The notes: a model not told the origin generated them from the letters alone. Positions 34,482-43,256 are shown, counted from the first letter of the stretch. The stretch is DNA of 43,648 nucleotides from Comamonadaceae bacterium (GCA_013297875.1 JAAFIW010000032.1:1-43648); one strand, 5' to 3'. Numbers and translations are program-made.

Positions 34482-35159
34482 TCAGGAACGAACCCGCCGC
34501 AAAAAATCACCCAGCGCCTGCCCCGGCTCGTCGCGAAAGCCGTCTTCCCAGCTCGCTGCCTCAATGCGGTCGATGCGAAAGCTGCGAAAGTCGCGCCGCT
34601 GCTCGCACCAGGCGGCCAGCGTCCACACCTGGCCCCAATACAGGCAAGCCAGCGGGCGCACGGTTCGCTGGCTGGTTTTGTCTTTCAAGTCTCGGTAGGT
34701 CAGCAGCAGCTTGCGCTTACCTGCAATGGCCTCGCGCAGGGTTTGCAGCGTCAGTTGTGCCGCGGGCGGCAGGCCAGCCGGCGCGGCGGAATACACGGCC
34801 ATGCTTTCGGCGGCCGCCCGTGCCGCAGGCGGTAGCACCGACAGCACCTTGCCCAGCGCACTGTCGGCCTGGGCGGCCAGCGCCGCGTCAAGCCAGGGCT
34901 GAGCCAGGCGCATCGCGGCCACCAGGGCTTTGGCTTCGTCTTGGGTAAACATCAGGGGCGGCAGCTCAAAACCCTTGCCCAGCCGGTAACCCACGCCCGC
35001 CTCGCCCTCAATCGGCACGCCCTGGTGTTGCAGGTCGGCCACATCGCGGTACACCGAGCGCACCGACACCTCCAGCCGCTGCGCCAGCCACGCCGCCGTG
35101 GACAGGCGACGTCCGCGAATCAGCTGGACGAGTTGGAACAGGCGGTCGGCGCGGCGCAT
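34482..35159 (-). CDS. YafY-type transcriptional regulator (HTH plus WYL domain)
   Basis: A 225-residue regulator. The N-terminal winged helix reads 'MRRADRLFQLVQLIRGRRLSTAAWLAQRLEVSVRSVYRDVADLQHQGVPIEGEAGVGYRL' (DeoR-like HTH). The C-terminal WYL domain is seen in 'LLLTYRDLKDKTSQRTVRPLACLYWGQVWTLAAWCEQRRDFRSFRIDRI'. Related regulators often sit near VOC/glyoxalase genes, as here. A palindrome upstream of the VOC gene (36339-36356) is a candidate operator. Effector unknown. Confidence 0.92.
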   Translation of the reverse strand: MRRADRLFQLVQLIRGRRLSTAAWLAQRLEVSVRSVYRDVADLQHQGVPIEGEAGVGYRLGKGFELPPLMFTQDEAKALVAAMRLAQPWLDAALAAQADSALGKVLSVLPPAARAAAESMAVYSAAPAGLPPAAQLTLQTLREAIAGKRKLLLTYRDLKDKTSQRTVRPLACLYWGQVWTLAAWCEQRRDFRSFRIDRIEAASWEDGFRDEPGQALGDFLRRVRS

Positions 35160-35201
35160 GGGTGCTCCTTGGGGGTGCTTACAAGGCTGTTTATAAAGGT
35201 T

Positions 35202-35255
35202 TTGGGCCGCCAGCCCATGAATTACCTGCTCAAGCAGCTATAAAAAAAGTAGCGC
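35202..35255 (-). repeat. Dispersed palindromic repeat at the 3' end of the EVE gene
   Basis: The minus strand reads GCGCTACTTTTTTTATAGC, then TGCTTGAGCAGG and a GGGCTGGCGGCC tail. The TAG of its ATAGCTGC core is the stop codon of the EVE-domain gene, so the last codons (ALLFL) are repeat-derived. Confidence 0.85.
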
Positions 35256-35861
35256 ACCGGGCGACACCTGCATCGCCTGGGCGATCAACTGCATGTCGTG
35301 TGGGGTGATCTCAAACAAGCCAAAACGAAACTTGTAGCCCCAGCGCTGGCGGCTTTCCACAAACTCAAACCGGTCCAGCAGCGGCGCAATCGGCGCTTCC
35401 TGCGCCGGCACGTAGGCCACGTGGCGCCGCCACGGCACAAAGCCGCCGCCCATGTCATGTTCAAACGGGCTGCCCGGCTGCACCAGGCCGATCGATACAA
35501 AGTGCTGAAACGGCTGCTTGCCGCCCATCGCCAGAGCGGGCGCGTAGTAGGCCACGCGGTCGCCCAGCTGCACGCGCTTGAGAGGCGCGCTTTTGCCGTG
35601 ACACACCTGCATGAACCCCTGCGCCGCATCGCGCCCACGCCGTGCGTGCTCGGCGCTAGTGTGGTGCGTCACTCTTGAGGGAACAAATAAAACAGATGGA
35701 TTTTTGTTCAGGTTTAGGCGAAAACCGCAGACATAGCGGTGGCTATGGCGAGGATTTTCAACGACAAGCTGGACGAAAAGACCCGGTTTTATGTTCCATC
35801 AGGAGCGACGCACCACACTAGCCACAGCAATCCAGTTTTTGCGTGAGGTGGTGGTGGCCAT
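35238..35861 (-). pseudogene. EVE-domain (UPF0310) gene interrupted by a palindromic insertion
   Basis: From the ATG at 35861 (GAGG upstream) the frame reads MATTTSRKNWIAVAS, the usual start of UPF0310/EVE proteins. It then enters an insertion and stops at a TGA inside it. On the other side it resumes 'SAEHARRGRDAAQGFMQVCHGKSAPLKRVQLGDRVAYYAP' to the stop at 35238. Removing the insertion plus one CTAG copy (162 bp) restores an uninterrupted 153-codon gene of normal family length. EVE domains bind modified bases. The downstream part is still open from a GTG at 35672 within the element, so a truncated product is possible. It sat in an operon behind the VOC gene. Confidence 0.9.
35660..35817. 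mobile_element. MITE-like palindromic insertion, 158 bp, CTAG target duplication
   Basis: The ends TGTGGTGCGTC and GACGCACCACA are perfect inverted repeats extending imperfectly over about 33 bp each side (CTCTTGA/TCAGGAG, GGAACA/TGTTCC, TAAAAC/GTTTTA). The interior continues the pairing down to CATAGC-GGTG-GCTATG, so the whole element can fold into one long hairpin. CTAG flanks both ends. It encodes nothing. Its likely helper transposase is not in the window. Confidence 0.85.
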
Positions 35862-35866
35862 GGCGG

Positions 35867-36283
35867 TCAAGCCTCGGTGTGAAGGCCCACGCGGTTGCCT
35901 TCGGTGTCAATGATGTGGGCAATAAAACCCAGGCCCGGCGGCAGCGCGGTGCAGGGCAGAAGAATTTGCCCACCAGCAGGCCCCACGCGGGCCAGTGCCG
36001 CGTCCATCGACGGCCCGCCGTTCAGGTAAACAACGGTGCCGTGCGCGCTGGGCGGTGCCACACCAGGCCCAGCCTGCAAGGCACCGCGCACCGCGTCGGC
36101 CCCCTCGGCGGGAAACACCGCCATGGTCATGCCGGGGCCGCTGTAGTTTTCGCGCTGCAAGGCTTGCGCCAGCACCTGCTCGTAAAACGCCTGGGCGCGG
36201 TCGATGTCGGTGCAGGGAATTTCAAACCAGTCGATAGCGTGTTGGGTTGCGGATTGGGTTGCGGATTGGGTTGCGGTGGTCAT
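35867..36283 (-). CDS. VOC-superfamily (glyoxalase/bleomycin-resistance-like) protein
   Basis: A 138-residue protein of the vicinal-oxygen-chelate fold: 'HAIDWFEIPCTDIDRAQAFYEQVLAQ' (first beta-alpha unit), 'MTMAVFPAE', 'TVVYLNGG' and 'GLGFIAHIIDTEGNRVGLHT' (C-terminal metal-site strand). The enzymatic reaction is unknown. The N terminus carries an ATQSATQSATQ stretch from a 12-bp tandem repeat. It is first in a pair with the EVE-domain gene, whose ATG lies five bases after its stop. Confidence 0.9.
   Translation of the reverse strand: MTTATQSATQSATQHAIDWFEIPCTDIDRAQAFYEQVLAQALQRENYSGPGMTMAVFPAEGADAVRGALQAGPGVAPPSAHGTVVYLNGGPSMDAALARVGPAGGQILLPCTALPPGLGFIAHIIDTEGNRVGLHTEA
36241..36274 (-). 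repeat. 12-bp tandem repeat in coding sequence (about 3 units)
   Basis: The unit GGATTGGGTTGC is repeated on the plus strand, coding Ala-Thr-Gln-Ser repeats at the N terminus of the VOC protein. A multiple of three, so copy changes keep the frame. Confidence 0.9.
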
Positions 36284-36338
36284 ACGAAGGCTCTTTCAAA
36301 AAGGGTTGTGAAGTAGCCCGTACTGTGCGAGGGGGCTA

Positions 36339-36356
36339 CTGACAACGTCCTGTCAG
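36339..36356. promoter_or_regulatory. Palindromic candidate operator upstream of the VOC gene
   Basis: CTGACA-ACGTCC-TGTCAG is a perfect 6-bp inverted repeat with a 6-base centre, 56-73 bp upstream of the VOC start. It is a plausible binding site for the nearby YafY/WYL regulator. Confidence 0.5.
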
Positions 36357-36494
36357 CAGCGTGGCGGCAGCCCCGGCTCGCCACACCCATTGCTAACCCA
36401 AAGTTAGCAGTGCAAGTACGCTTTGACGCCTTGGCTGGCAGCGCGGTGCTGCCTAGCATGAAGTCTTGTTCAACACCTTGGAAAGGCCGACCCC

Positions 36495-37508
36495 ATGAAA
36501 AAATTTCTGTGGACTTTGCTGCTCAGCTGCAGCCTGCTGGCACCCGCCGCGCGGGCCAACATCACGGTGGGAACGACCACCATCGAGATGAAAGACGCCA
36601 GCCGCAACCGCGCTGTCACCTCCGAGCTGTGGTTTGAAGCCGCACCCGGCAGCCGCGCCGAAGACTTTTCGGTGCTGCCGCCGCTGGCCGCTATTTCGAT
36701 TGCGCGCAACGCCCAACCCAAGCCCGGTACAGAGCGCCGCCCGTTGATCGTGATCTCGCACGGCAACTGGTCCACGCGCTATGGCCAGGGCTGGCTGGCC
36801 ATTGAGTTGGTCAAAGCCGGGTACTGGGTGCTCACACCGTCGCACCCCGGCACCATGAATGGCGACTTGCGGGCCGAGTCGCGCGCCCGGTTGTGGGAGC
36901 GTTCGCAAGATGTGAGCTTTGCCCTGACCCAGCTGCTCAACGACCCGGTGTGGGCCGCCCGCATTGATGCCCAGCGCATTGGGTTCGTCGGGCATTCATT
37001 TGGCGGCTGGACTGGCGTCAGCCTGGCCGGCGGTGTGTATGACTATGCGCGCCAGCTACAGGCCTGCAAAGACATGCAGCCCAAAGACCTGTACTGCGAA
37101 GGCCAGGTCAAGGAAGACGAACCCAGCTGGGCAACGAAAGACGGTACCGCCAGCTTCAAAGACGCGCGCTTTCGCGCCTTCTACCTCATGGCCACCGGCC
37201 CGGCCAGCGGCTTCAGCCCCGAGTCGTTGAAAGGCATCACCGTGCCCGTGGTGCTGGACACTGCCAAGCAGGACACCGTTTTGGCCCCGCAGGTCGGCTC
37301 CAGCCTGCTGGCCCGCACGATTCCCGGCGCGCGGGAAATTGTTCGCGACGTGTCGCATTTTGTGTATGTGCCGATTTGCCGGCCCGTGGTCGGCCGGCTG
37401 CTGGCGGCGCAAATTTGCACGGACGCACCCGGCGCAGACCGGCAGACGGTGCATACGCAGGTGGCGGCTGACGTGAAAGGGTTTTTTGCGGCGCAGTTGG
37501 GCAATTGA
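36495..37508 (+). CDS. Exported alpha/beta hydrolase (dienelactone hydrolase-like)
   Basis: A 337-residue protein with a signal peptide (MKKFLWTLLLSCSLLAPAARA). The alpha/beta fold shows 'RRPLIVISHGNWSTRYGQGWLAIELVKAGYWVLTPSHPGT' (oxyanion region) and the nucleophile elbow 'IGFVGHSFGGWTGVSL' with the catalytic Ser in GHSFGG. A late 'IVRDVSHFVYVP' offers the catalytic His. The substrate is unknown. Several Cys may form disulfides in the periplasm. It is divergent from the VOC gene. Confidence 0.9.
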   Translation: MKKFLWTLLLSCSLLAPAARANITVGTTTIEMKDASRNRAVTSELWFEAAPGSRAEDFSVLPPLAAISIARNAQPKPGTERRPLIVISHGNWSTRYGQGWLAIELVKAGYWVLTPSHPGTMNGDLRAESRARLWERSQDVSFALTQLLNDPVWAARIDAQRIGFVGHSFGGWTGVSLAGGVYDYARQLQACKDMQPKDLYCEGQVKEDEPSWATKDGTASFKDARFRAFYLMATGPASGFSPESLKGITVPVVLDTAKQDTVLAPQVGSSLLARTIPGAREIVRDVSHFVYVPICRPVVGRLLAAQICTDAPGADRQTVHTQVAADVKGFFAAQLGN

Positions 37509-37672
37509 GCTGCTGCACATCACCGAAGACGAAGGTGCCCCCGGGACGTGGTGACATGTAAGGCAAGCAACTGAGCCGACTTGGTGCTGGCGGTGCAGTT
37601 GGCGTGGTTGAACGTCCCGCCGCGTTGGGACAGGCCCACGCAGATGCCAAGCAAGAGGTGTTGCACGAAACC

Positions 37673-37957
37673 ATGTTTTGCATGAGTTTTTTCATCGCCG
37701 TGACTGTTCAGGCCTCGGTTGCTAACAAAAGCAGGATGGAAGCGGTGCGCGACGCTTTTTTGGTGCTTGCCACCGACATTGCAAATTCTGATCAAGCAGT
37801 GCTAGAAAGCGCGCTTAGAGCCACAGCGGATCGCGCAGCGGCAGAGGTCGTCGGCAAAAGCGCAGAGCAACGCTTTGCGACCTCGCAAAAATGCGCGCCT
37901 TTGCTCAATCAGGGTGCGGTCGAAAAAGAGATCGCCGCGCGGACAGCGAAGCAGTAG
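37673..37957 (+). CDS. Hypothetical small protein, possibly exported
   Basis: From the ATG at 37673 a 94-residue frame has a short hydrophobic start (MFCMSFFIAVTVQASVA) that could be a signal peptide, then a charged helical segment ('RMEAVRDAFLVLATDIANSDQAVLESALRATADRAAAEVVGKSAEQRF'). The frame is open further upstream to 37604. I recognise no family; it may be a gene remnant. The rest of the 37509-37971 gap shows nothing else. Confidence 0.35.
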   Translation: MFCMSFFIAVTVQASVANKSRMEAVRDAFLVLATDIANSDQAVLESALRATADRAAAEVVGKSAEQRFATSQKCAPLLNQGAVEKEIAARTAKQ

Positions 37958-37971
37958 CAGGTCGCCGGTTT

Positions 37972-39903
37972 CTAAGACAAAGCCTCCCACCGCTCCAGAC
38001 ACCCCATCAGCTCTTCATCAATCTGCACATCCCGCGTTTGCAGGCTGACCGCGCGTTTGGGGTCGGCGGCGTACAAGGTGCCGTCGGCCAGCTCGGCGCG
38101 CAGGGTGGATTGTTCGGTTTCCAGGGCTTTGATGCGCTCGGGTAGGGCGTCGAGTTCGCGTTGGTCTTTGTAACTTAGCTTCTTTTTTGATAGCTGCTTG
38201 AGCAGTGTTTCTGTGGGCTGGTGGCCGATTTGGCTTGAAATCTCGGGTTCGGGGGCTTTTGCGACCAAAGCCGGGGTGGGTGTGGCGGTTTTGCCCGCTG
38301 CAGTGGCGATGGCTCTGGCGCGCTGGCTTTGAATCAACCAGTCCTGCACGCCGCCTTCGTATTCGCGCCAGTGGCCGCTACCCTCGTAGGCGATGGTGCT
38401 GGTGACCACGTTGTCCAGGAAGGTGCGGTCGTGGCTGACTAAAAAGACGGTGCCGTCGTAGTTTTGCAACAGGTCCTCCAGCAGTTCCAGGGTGTCGATG
38501 TCCAGGTCGTTGGTGGGTTCGTCCAGCACCAGCACGTTGGCGGGGCGGGCGAACAGGCGGGCCAGGAAGAGGCGGTTGCGCTCGCCGCCGGACAGGGATC
38601 GCACGGGGGAGTTGGCGCGGGCGGGGGAGAACAAAAAGTCGGTCAGGTAGCTTTTGACGTGTTTGCGCTGGTTGCCAATTTCAATCCACTCGCTGCCGGG
38701 GCTGATGAAGTCTTCCAGCGTGGCGTCCAGGTTGATGCCCTGGCGCATTTGGTCGAAGTAGGCCACTTGCAGGTTGGCGCCCTGGCGAATTTTTCCGCTG
38801 TCTGCCGCCAGTTCGCCCAGGATGAGTTTGAGCAGGGTGGTTTTGCCAGCACCGTTGGGGCCCAGCAGGCCGACTTTGTCGCCGCGCAGGATGGTGGCGG
38901 TGAAGTTGCGCACGATGTGTTTAACGGTGCCTGCGCCAGACGCAGGGTCGCCAAAAGATTTGCTCACCTCGGTCAGCTCCGCCACGATTTTTCCGCTGCG
39001 CTCGCCTTGCGACACGTCCAGCTGCACGCGGCCCAGCGCATCACGGCGGGCGGCACGCGAGCCGCGCAGCTCTTGCAGGCGGTTGATGCGGGCGGTGGCA
39101 CGGGTGCGGCGGGCTTCCACGCCTTTGCGGATCCAGATTTCTTCTTGCGCCAGCAGCTTGTCGGCCCGGGCGTTGATGACCGCCTCTTGCGCCATTTGCT
39201 CTTCTTTTTGCAGCAGGTAAGCGGCAAAGTTGCCGGGGTAGCTGAGCAGGTGGCCGCGGTCCAGCTCCACGATGCGGGTGGCCACGCGGTCCAGAAACGA
39301 GCGGTCGTGGGTGATGGTGATGATGCTGCCCTTGAAGTCGACCAGCAGGCCTTCCAGCCAGTCGATGGAGTCCAGGTCCAGGTGGTTGGTGGGCTCGTCC
39401 AGCAGCAACACGTCGGGTTGCGTGACCAGGGCCTGCGCCAGGGCCACGCGCTTTTTCGTGCCGCCTGACAGGCTGCCAATCAGCGCGTCGGGGTCTAAAT
39501 GCAGGCGCTGCAGGGTTTCGGCTACGCGCTGCTCCCAGTTCCAGCCGTCTTGCAGCTCGATTTCGCTTTGCATCGCGTCCAGGTCGCCTTCGCCGTGTGA
39601 ATATTGGTCAATTAGGGCGATAGTCCTTGCCAATCCTGCTCGGGCAGCTATGAATACTGTAGCGTCTGGATCCAGGTTGGGCTCTTGTGCTACATAGGCA
39701 ATGCGGGTGTTTTGCTGCATTTGCAAGGTGCCGTCGTCGGGCTTTTCCATGCCGCCCAGAATTTTCAAAAGTGAGGATTTGCCCGCGCCGTTGCGGCCAA
39801 TCAGGCCTACACGCTCGGTGGATTCCAGGGAAAAGTCGGCGTGGTCGAGCAGGGCCACGTGGCCAAAGGCCAGTTGTGCGTTGAGCAGGGTAATAAGAGC
39901 CAT
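37972..39903 (-). CDS. uup: ABC-F family ATPase
   Basis: A 643-residue cytosolic protein with two ABC domains and no membrane segments. Domain 1 has Walker A 'GLIGRNGAGKSSL', signature 'LSGGTKKRVALAQAL' and Walker B 'VLLLDEPTNHLD'; domain 2 has 'GLLGPNGAGKTTL', 'LSGGERNRLFLARLF' and 'VLVLDEPTNDLD'. The C-terminal 'KKLSYKDQRELDALPERIKALETEQSTLRAEL' is the DNA-binding coiled coil of Uup. ABC-F proteins act on ribosomes or nucleic acid. Two copies of the dispersed palindromic repeat are embedded in frame, at about residues 79-91 and 553-575. Confidence 0.95.
   Translation of the reverse strand: MALITLLNAQLAFGHVALLDHADFSLESTERVGLIGRNGAGKSSLLKILGGMEKPDDGTLQMQQNTRIAYVAQEPNLDPDATVFIAARAGLARTIALIDQYSHGEGDLDAMQSEIELQDGWNWEQRVAETLQRLHLDPDALIGSLSGGTKKRVALAQALVTQPDVLLLDEPTNHLDLDSIDWLEGLLVDFKGSIITITHDRSFLDRVATRIVELDRGHLLSYPGNFAAYLLQKEEQMAQEAVINARADKLLAQEEIWIRKGVEARRTRATARINRLQELRGSRAARRDALGRVQLDVSQGERSGKIVAELTEVSKSFGDPASGAGTVKHIVRNFTATILRGDKVGLLGPNGAGKTTLLKLILGELAADSGKIRQGANLQVAYFDQMRQGINLDATLEDFISPGSEWIEIGNQRKHVKSYLTDFLFSPARANSPVRSLSGGERNRLFLARLFARPANVLVLDEPTNDLDIDTLELLEDLLQNYDGTVFLVSHDRTFLDNVVTSTIAYEGSGHWREYEGGVQDWLIQSQRARAIATAAGKTATPTPALVAKAPEPEISSQIGHQPTETLLKQLSKKKLSYKDQRELDALPERIKALETEQSTLRAELADGTLYAADPKRAVSLQTRDVQIDEELMGCLERWEALS
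38177..38243 (+). repeat. Dispersed palindromic repeat inside uup, C-terminal copy
   Basis: Contains TTGATAGCTGCTTGAGCAG, a GTGGGCTGGTGGCC tail and TTGAAA. It is read in frame as part of the linker before the coiled coil. Confidence 0.85.
39631..39665 (-). repeat. Dispersed palindromic repeat inside uup, N-terminal copy
   Basis: The minus strand shows CAGTATTCATAGCTGCCC and GAGCAGGATT. It encodes FIAARAGLA in the first ABC domain. Confidence 0.7.
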
Positions 39904-39992
39904 GAAACAGATGGTTTTGAAGAAAGAAAAGTGAACGGTTGGCGATGCGTAGCCTGTCTATAGTGTGCAGGCTTCATGACACAGGAGAACCC

Positions 39993-40469
39993 GTGGACTT
40001 ACAAATCAATGGAAAAACTGTGGCGGCTGACGCCGACCCCACCATGCCGCTGCTGTGGGTGCTGCGCGATGTGCTGAACATGACCGGCACCAAATTTGGC
40101 TGCGGCGTGGCCGCCTGTGGAGCCTGCACCGTGCGAGTGGACGGGCAGGCGGTGCGATCGTGCGTGGCACCGGTGTCCACCGTGGCGGGCAAGCGCATTC
40201 AAACCATTGAGTCTTTGGGCACGCCTGACAAACCGCATGCCTTGCAAACGGCCTGGATTGCGCACCAGGTGCCTCAGTGCGGCTACTGCCAGAGCGGCAT
40301 GCTGATGGCGGCGGCTGCATTGTTGGAAAAAACACCCAAGCCGACTGATGCCGACATTGATGCGGCCATGACCAACATCTGCCGTTGCGGCACGTATCAG
40401 CGGGTGCGCTCTGCTATTCATAGCGCTGCAGGCAATAAATCCCTGGGCGAAGGGGCTAAATCATCATGA
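39993..40469 (+). CDS. iorA: 2Fe-2S small subunit of a molybdenum hydroxylase
   Basis: A 158-residue ferredoxin-like subunit that passes electrons from the molybdenum subunit. The plant-type cluster is '[26 protein letters not shown]', and the helical second cluster is '[10 protein letters not shown]' with '[15 protein letters not shown]'. The GTG at 39993 has an AGGAGA six bases upstream and gives the family start VDLQINGK. It resembles the alpha subunit of isoquinoline 1-oxidoreductase and related aldehyde oxidoreductases. A fragment of the dispersed repeat lies near its 3' end (40408-40440). It overlaps the next gene as ATGA. Confidence 0.94.
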   Translation: MDLQINGKTVAADADPTMPLLWVLRDVLNMTGTKFGCGVAACGACTVRVDGQAVRSCVAPVSTVAGKRIQTIESLGTPDKPHALQTAWIAHQVPQCGYCQSGMLMAAAALLEKTPKPTDADIDAAMTNICRCGTYQRVRSAIHSAAGNKSLGEGAKSS

Positions 40470-42730
40470 AACGCCGTACCTGGTTATTGAGCGCCACGGG
40501 CGTGGCGGGCGCGCTGCTCGTGGGCTGGGGCGTGATGCCGCAGCGCTCGCGTCTGGGCCGTGGTGAGCTGCTGCTACCTGCGCAGGGCGACGTGGCGCTG
40601 AACGGCTGGATCAAGATAGCCGCTGATGGCGCGGTGGTGCTGGCGATGCCGCGCAGCGAAATGGGCCAAGGCGTGCACACCGCGCTGCCCATGCTGGTGG
40701 CCGAGGAGCTGGATGTGCCGTTGACCAGCGTGCGCATCCAGCAAGCGGGGTTTGACGCGCTGTATGGCAACGTGGCCATGTTTGTGGCGGGGTTGCCGTT
40801 TCACCCCACCGAAACCGAGGGGCCGGAGCTGCCGCTGAAGGTGCGGGTGGGCGAGTGGATGGTGGGCAAGGTGGCGCGCGAGTTAGGCGTCAACGCCACC
40901 GGTGGCTCCAGCAGCGTCGCTGATATGTGGGACGTTTTGCGTATGGCGGCGGCCACCGCGCGTGCGCAAATGCTGGGCGCGGCGTCGCTGCAATGGCAAC
41001 TGCCGGTGGCCGAGTTGGTGGTGAAAGACGGCGTGGTGTCGCACCCCTCGGGCAAATCGGCACCGTATGGGCAGTTGGCCAAGGCGGCTGCGGCCACACC
41101 GCCGGGTAGCGTGGTGCTGAAAGCCCGCGACCAGTGGAAAGTGATTGGTCAAAGCGCGCCCCGGCTGGATGTGCCAGCCAAGGTCAATGGCACGGCGCAG
41201 TTTGGTCTGGACGTGCGCCTGCCCGGCATGCGCTTTGCCGTGGTGCGTCTGTGCCCCATGCTGGGCGGCGCGCCAGGGGCTATCGACTCGGCGGCAGCCA
41301 TGGCACTGCCGGGCGTGGAGCGGCTGGTGCGCTTGGCGGGTTATGCCGGATCAACCGCTGGCTTTGCGGTGGTGGGCAAAACCTACTGGCACGCCAAGCA
41401 GGGTGCCCAAGCGGTGGATTTGCAGTGGCAGCAGCGCCCGCTGGGTGCGCTGGACACGCAAGTCATTGCCAAACAGCTCGAAGACGCTGTTAAAACCGGC
41501 TCGGGCATGGCCTTCTATACAAAGGGCGATGTGGCGGCCGCTGAGGCGGTAGGCCAAACCGTAGAGGCCTGGTACAGCGCGCCCTACCTGGCCCACGCCA
41601 CCATGGAGCCGATGAACTGCACGGCGCAGGTGGTCGATGGCAAGGTGCAGGTCTGGGCGCCGACGCAGGTGCCCGGCATGGCCCGTGCCGTGGCGGCGCA
41701 GGTGGCGGGTGTGCCGCTGGCGGACGTGACCGTCAACGTGACCCTGCTGGGCGGCGGTTTTGGTCGGCGCCTGGAGTCAGACTTTGTGGCCCAGGCCGTG
41801 CGCGTGGCCATGGATTGCGGCGGTGCCCCGGTGCAACTGGTATGGCCGCGCGAAGAAGACACCACCCACGACTTTTACCGCCCCATGCACGTGGCGCGAA
41901 TGCGGGCAGCGGTGGACGCCAGCGGTGCGGTCACTAGCCTGAGCATCAAGTCCGCAGGCGACGCCATCACGCCCCGCTGGTTCGAGCGGGGCCTGCCCTT
42001 GCTGGCCGGGCCGGTTGACGCGCCCGACAAAACCACGGCTGAAGGCCTGTTTGACCTGCCCTACAGCTTTGCCCACCAGCGCATGGAGCACGTGGCCACG
42101 CGTGTGGGCGTTCCCGTGGGGTTCTGGCGCTCGGTGGGGCATTCGCACAACGCGTTTTTCACTGAAAGCTTCATCGACGAATTGGCTGTTGCGGCCAAGC
42201 AGGATCCGCTGGCGTTTCGCCGTCGGTTGCTGGAGCAGGCGCCGCGCTATCTGGCCGTGTTGAACCTGGCCGCTGACAAGGCCGGCTGGGGTGCCAAATT
42301 GCCTTCGGGCCACGCCCATGGATTGGCGCTGCACGAGTCGTTCGGCTCCATCGTGGCTCAGGTTGCCCAGGTGTCACTGGTTGAGGGCAAGCCGCGCGTA
42401 CACCGCGTGGTCTGTGCTATTGACTGCGGCACGGTGGTCAATCCTGGCATCGTGGCCCAACAAATCGAAAGCTCGGTGGTGTTCGGCCTCACGGCAGCCC
42501 TCTTCGGCAAGATCGATATCCAGGGCGGCGTGGTGCAGCAAAGCAACTTCCCGAGCTACCCGATGCTGCAACTGGCGCAGGCACCACGCGTGGAGACCTT
42601 CATCGTCCCCAGCAAGCGCCCGCCAGGTGGCGTGGGCGAGCCTGGCGTGCCCCCGATTGCGCCGGCGGTAGCCAATGCGCTGCATGCGCTCACAGGCAAG
42701 CGCGCACGGGCCTTGCCACTGGACGCGTAG
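40466..42730 (+). CDS. iorB: Molybdopterin-binding large subunit (isoquinoline 1-oxidoreductase beta-like)
   Basis: A 754-residue subunit of the xanthine dehydrogenase superfamily holding molybdopterin. The N terminus [21 protein letters not shown] looks like a Tat signal or anchor (RR), consistent with periplasmic location. Features: '[24 protein letters not shown]', '[20 protein letters not shown]', '[25 protein letters not shown]', and a C-terminal '[22 protein letters not shown]' with the catalytic Glu in GVGEPG. The substrate (N-heterocycle or aldehyde) cannot be told. No maturation factor gene is adjacent. Confidence 0.94.
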   Translation: MKRRTWLLSATGVAGALLVGWGVMPQRSRLGRGELLLPAQGDVALNGWIKIAADGAVVLAMPRSEMGQGVHTALPMLVAEELDVPLTSVRIQQAGFDALYGNVAMFVAGLPFHPTETEGPELPLKVRVGEWMVGKVARELGVNATGGSSSVADMWDVLRMAAATARAQMLGAASLQWQLPVAELVVKDGVVSHPSGKSAPYGQLAKAAAATPPGSVVLKARDQWKVIGQSAPRLDVPAKVNGTAQFGLDVRLPGMRFAVVRLCPMLGGAPGAIDSAAAMALPGVERLVRLAGYAGSTAGFAVVGKTYWHAKQGAQAVDLQWQQRPLGALDTQVIAKQLEDAVKTGSGMAFYTKGDVAAAEAVGQTVEAWYSAPYLAHATMEPMNCTAQVVDGKVQVWAPTQVPGMARAVAAQVAGVPLADVTVNVTLLGGGFGRRLESDFVAQAVRVAMDCGGAPVQLVWPREEDTTHDFYRPMHVARMRAAVDASGAVTSLSIKSAGDAITPRWFERGLPLLAGPVDAPDKTTAEGLFDLPYSFAHQRMEHVATRVGVPVGFWRSVGHSHNAFFTESFIDELAVAAKQDPLAFRRRLLEQAPRYLAVLNLAADKAGWGAKLPSGHAHGLALHESFGSIVAQVAQVSLVEGKPRVHRVVCAIDCGTVVNPGIVAQQIESSVVFGLTAALFGKIDIQGGVVQQSNFPSYPMLQLAQAPRVETFIVPSKRPPGGVGEPGVPPIAPAVANALHALTGKRARALPLDA

Positions 42731-42771
42731 GCCGTTTGGCTCGTCTTTTTGGCGCCTGTGGATGGCAAGAC

Positions 42772-42801
42772 TTGCGTGAGCCGAAAAAACCGTGCTATAG
42801 T
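42772..42801 (+). promoter_or_regulatory. rRNA operon promoter P1
   Basis: -35 TTGCGT (42772-42777), 18-bp spacer, -10 TATAGT (42796-42801), followed by CGATGGCTGTGC. Confidence 0.65.
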
Positions 42802-42882
42802 CGATGGCTGTGCTGAATTCAGCTGAACAAAGCCTCTAAGCCAAGTTCAACGACAACAAGCAGACGGGGTCAGAAAATCGAG

Positions 42883-42912
42883 TTGCAGCGGATAAAAAAT
42901 CCGGTATATAAT
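42883..42912 (+). promoter_or_regulatory. rRNA operon promoter P2
   Basis: -35 TTGCAG (42883-42888), 18-bp spacer, -10 TATAAT (42907-42912), followed by TCGAGGCTCTGC. Confidence 0.75.
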
Positions 42913-43006
42913 TCGAGGCTCTGCCAAATCAGGACAAGCAGTCAGCAGCCAGTTGAAAACAACGGGAAGCAGATGAAAAAGTTCAGATCGGTAGAAACCC
43001 CAAAGA

Positions 43007-43036
43007 TTGACAGGACTTTAAAAATCGTGTCATAAT
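43007..43036 (+). promoter_or_regulatory. rRNA operon promoter P3
   Basis: -35 TTGACA (43007-43012), 18-bp spacer, -10 CATAAT (43031-43036), followed by TCAAGGCTCAGC. All three promoters share the spacing and a GGCT discriminator region. Confidence 0.75.
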
Positions 43037-43121
43037 TCAAGGCTCAGCTGATTACAGCAAGTCAAAACGAAAATAAAAAATTCGTTAACTTTCATTAAAA
43101 ATATACAGCCGATAAGCGTGG

Positions 43122-43177
43122 GCGTTTGAAGGCAATTGCCAAGGTTCTAGTAACCGAAGTCGCAAGACTTCAAACGC
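43122..43177 (+). other. Hairpin in the rRNA leader
   Basis: GCGTTTGAAG (43122-43131) pairs perfectly with CTTCAAACGC (43168-43177). It lies between P3 and the 16S start and may take part in processing or antitermination. A second hairpin (AAGTGAA...TTCACTT) follows near 43190. Confidence 0.6.
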
Positions 43178-43256
43178 TCATGAAGATAGAAGTGAAGTTC
43201 ACTTCAATTCCGTTTTTATGAGAGTGCTTCGAAAGAGGCAAAAAAACATCAAGATC

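Noticed and set aside
35238-35672. EVE-domain gene intact with a GTG start at 35672
   Set aside because: Its first codons lie inside the insertion, there is no ribosome site, and the true N terminus (WIAVAS) is found on the far side.
38464-39468. Long antisense open frame across uup
   Set aside because: Overlaps conserved ABC motifs on the other strand and shows shadow composition.
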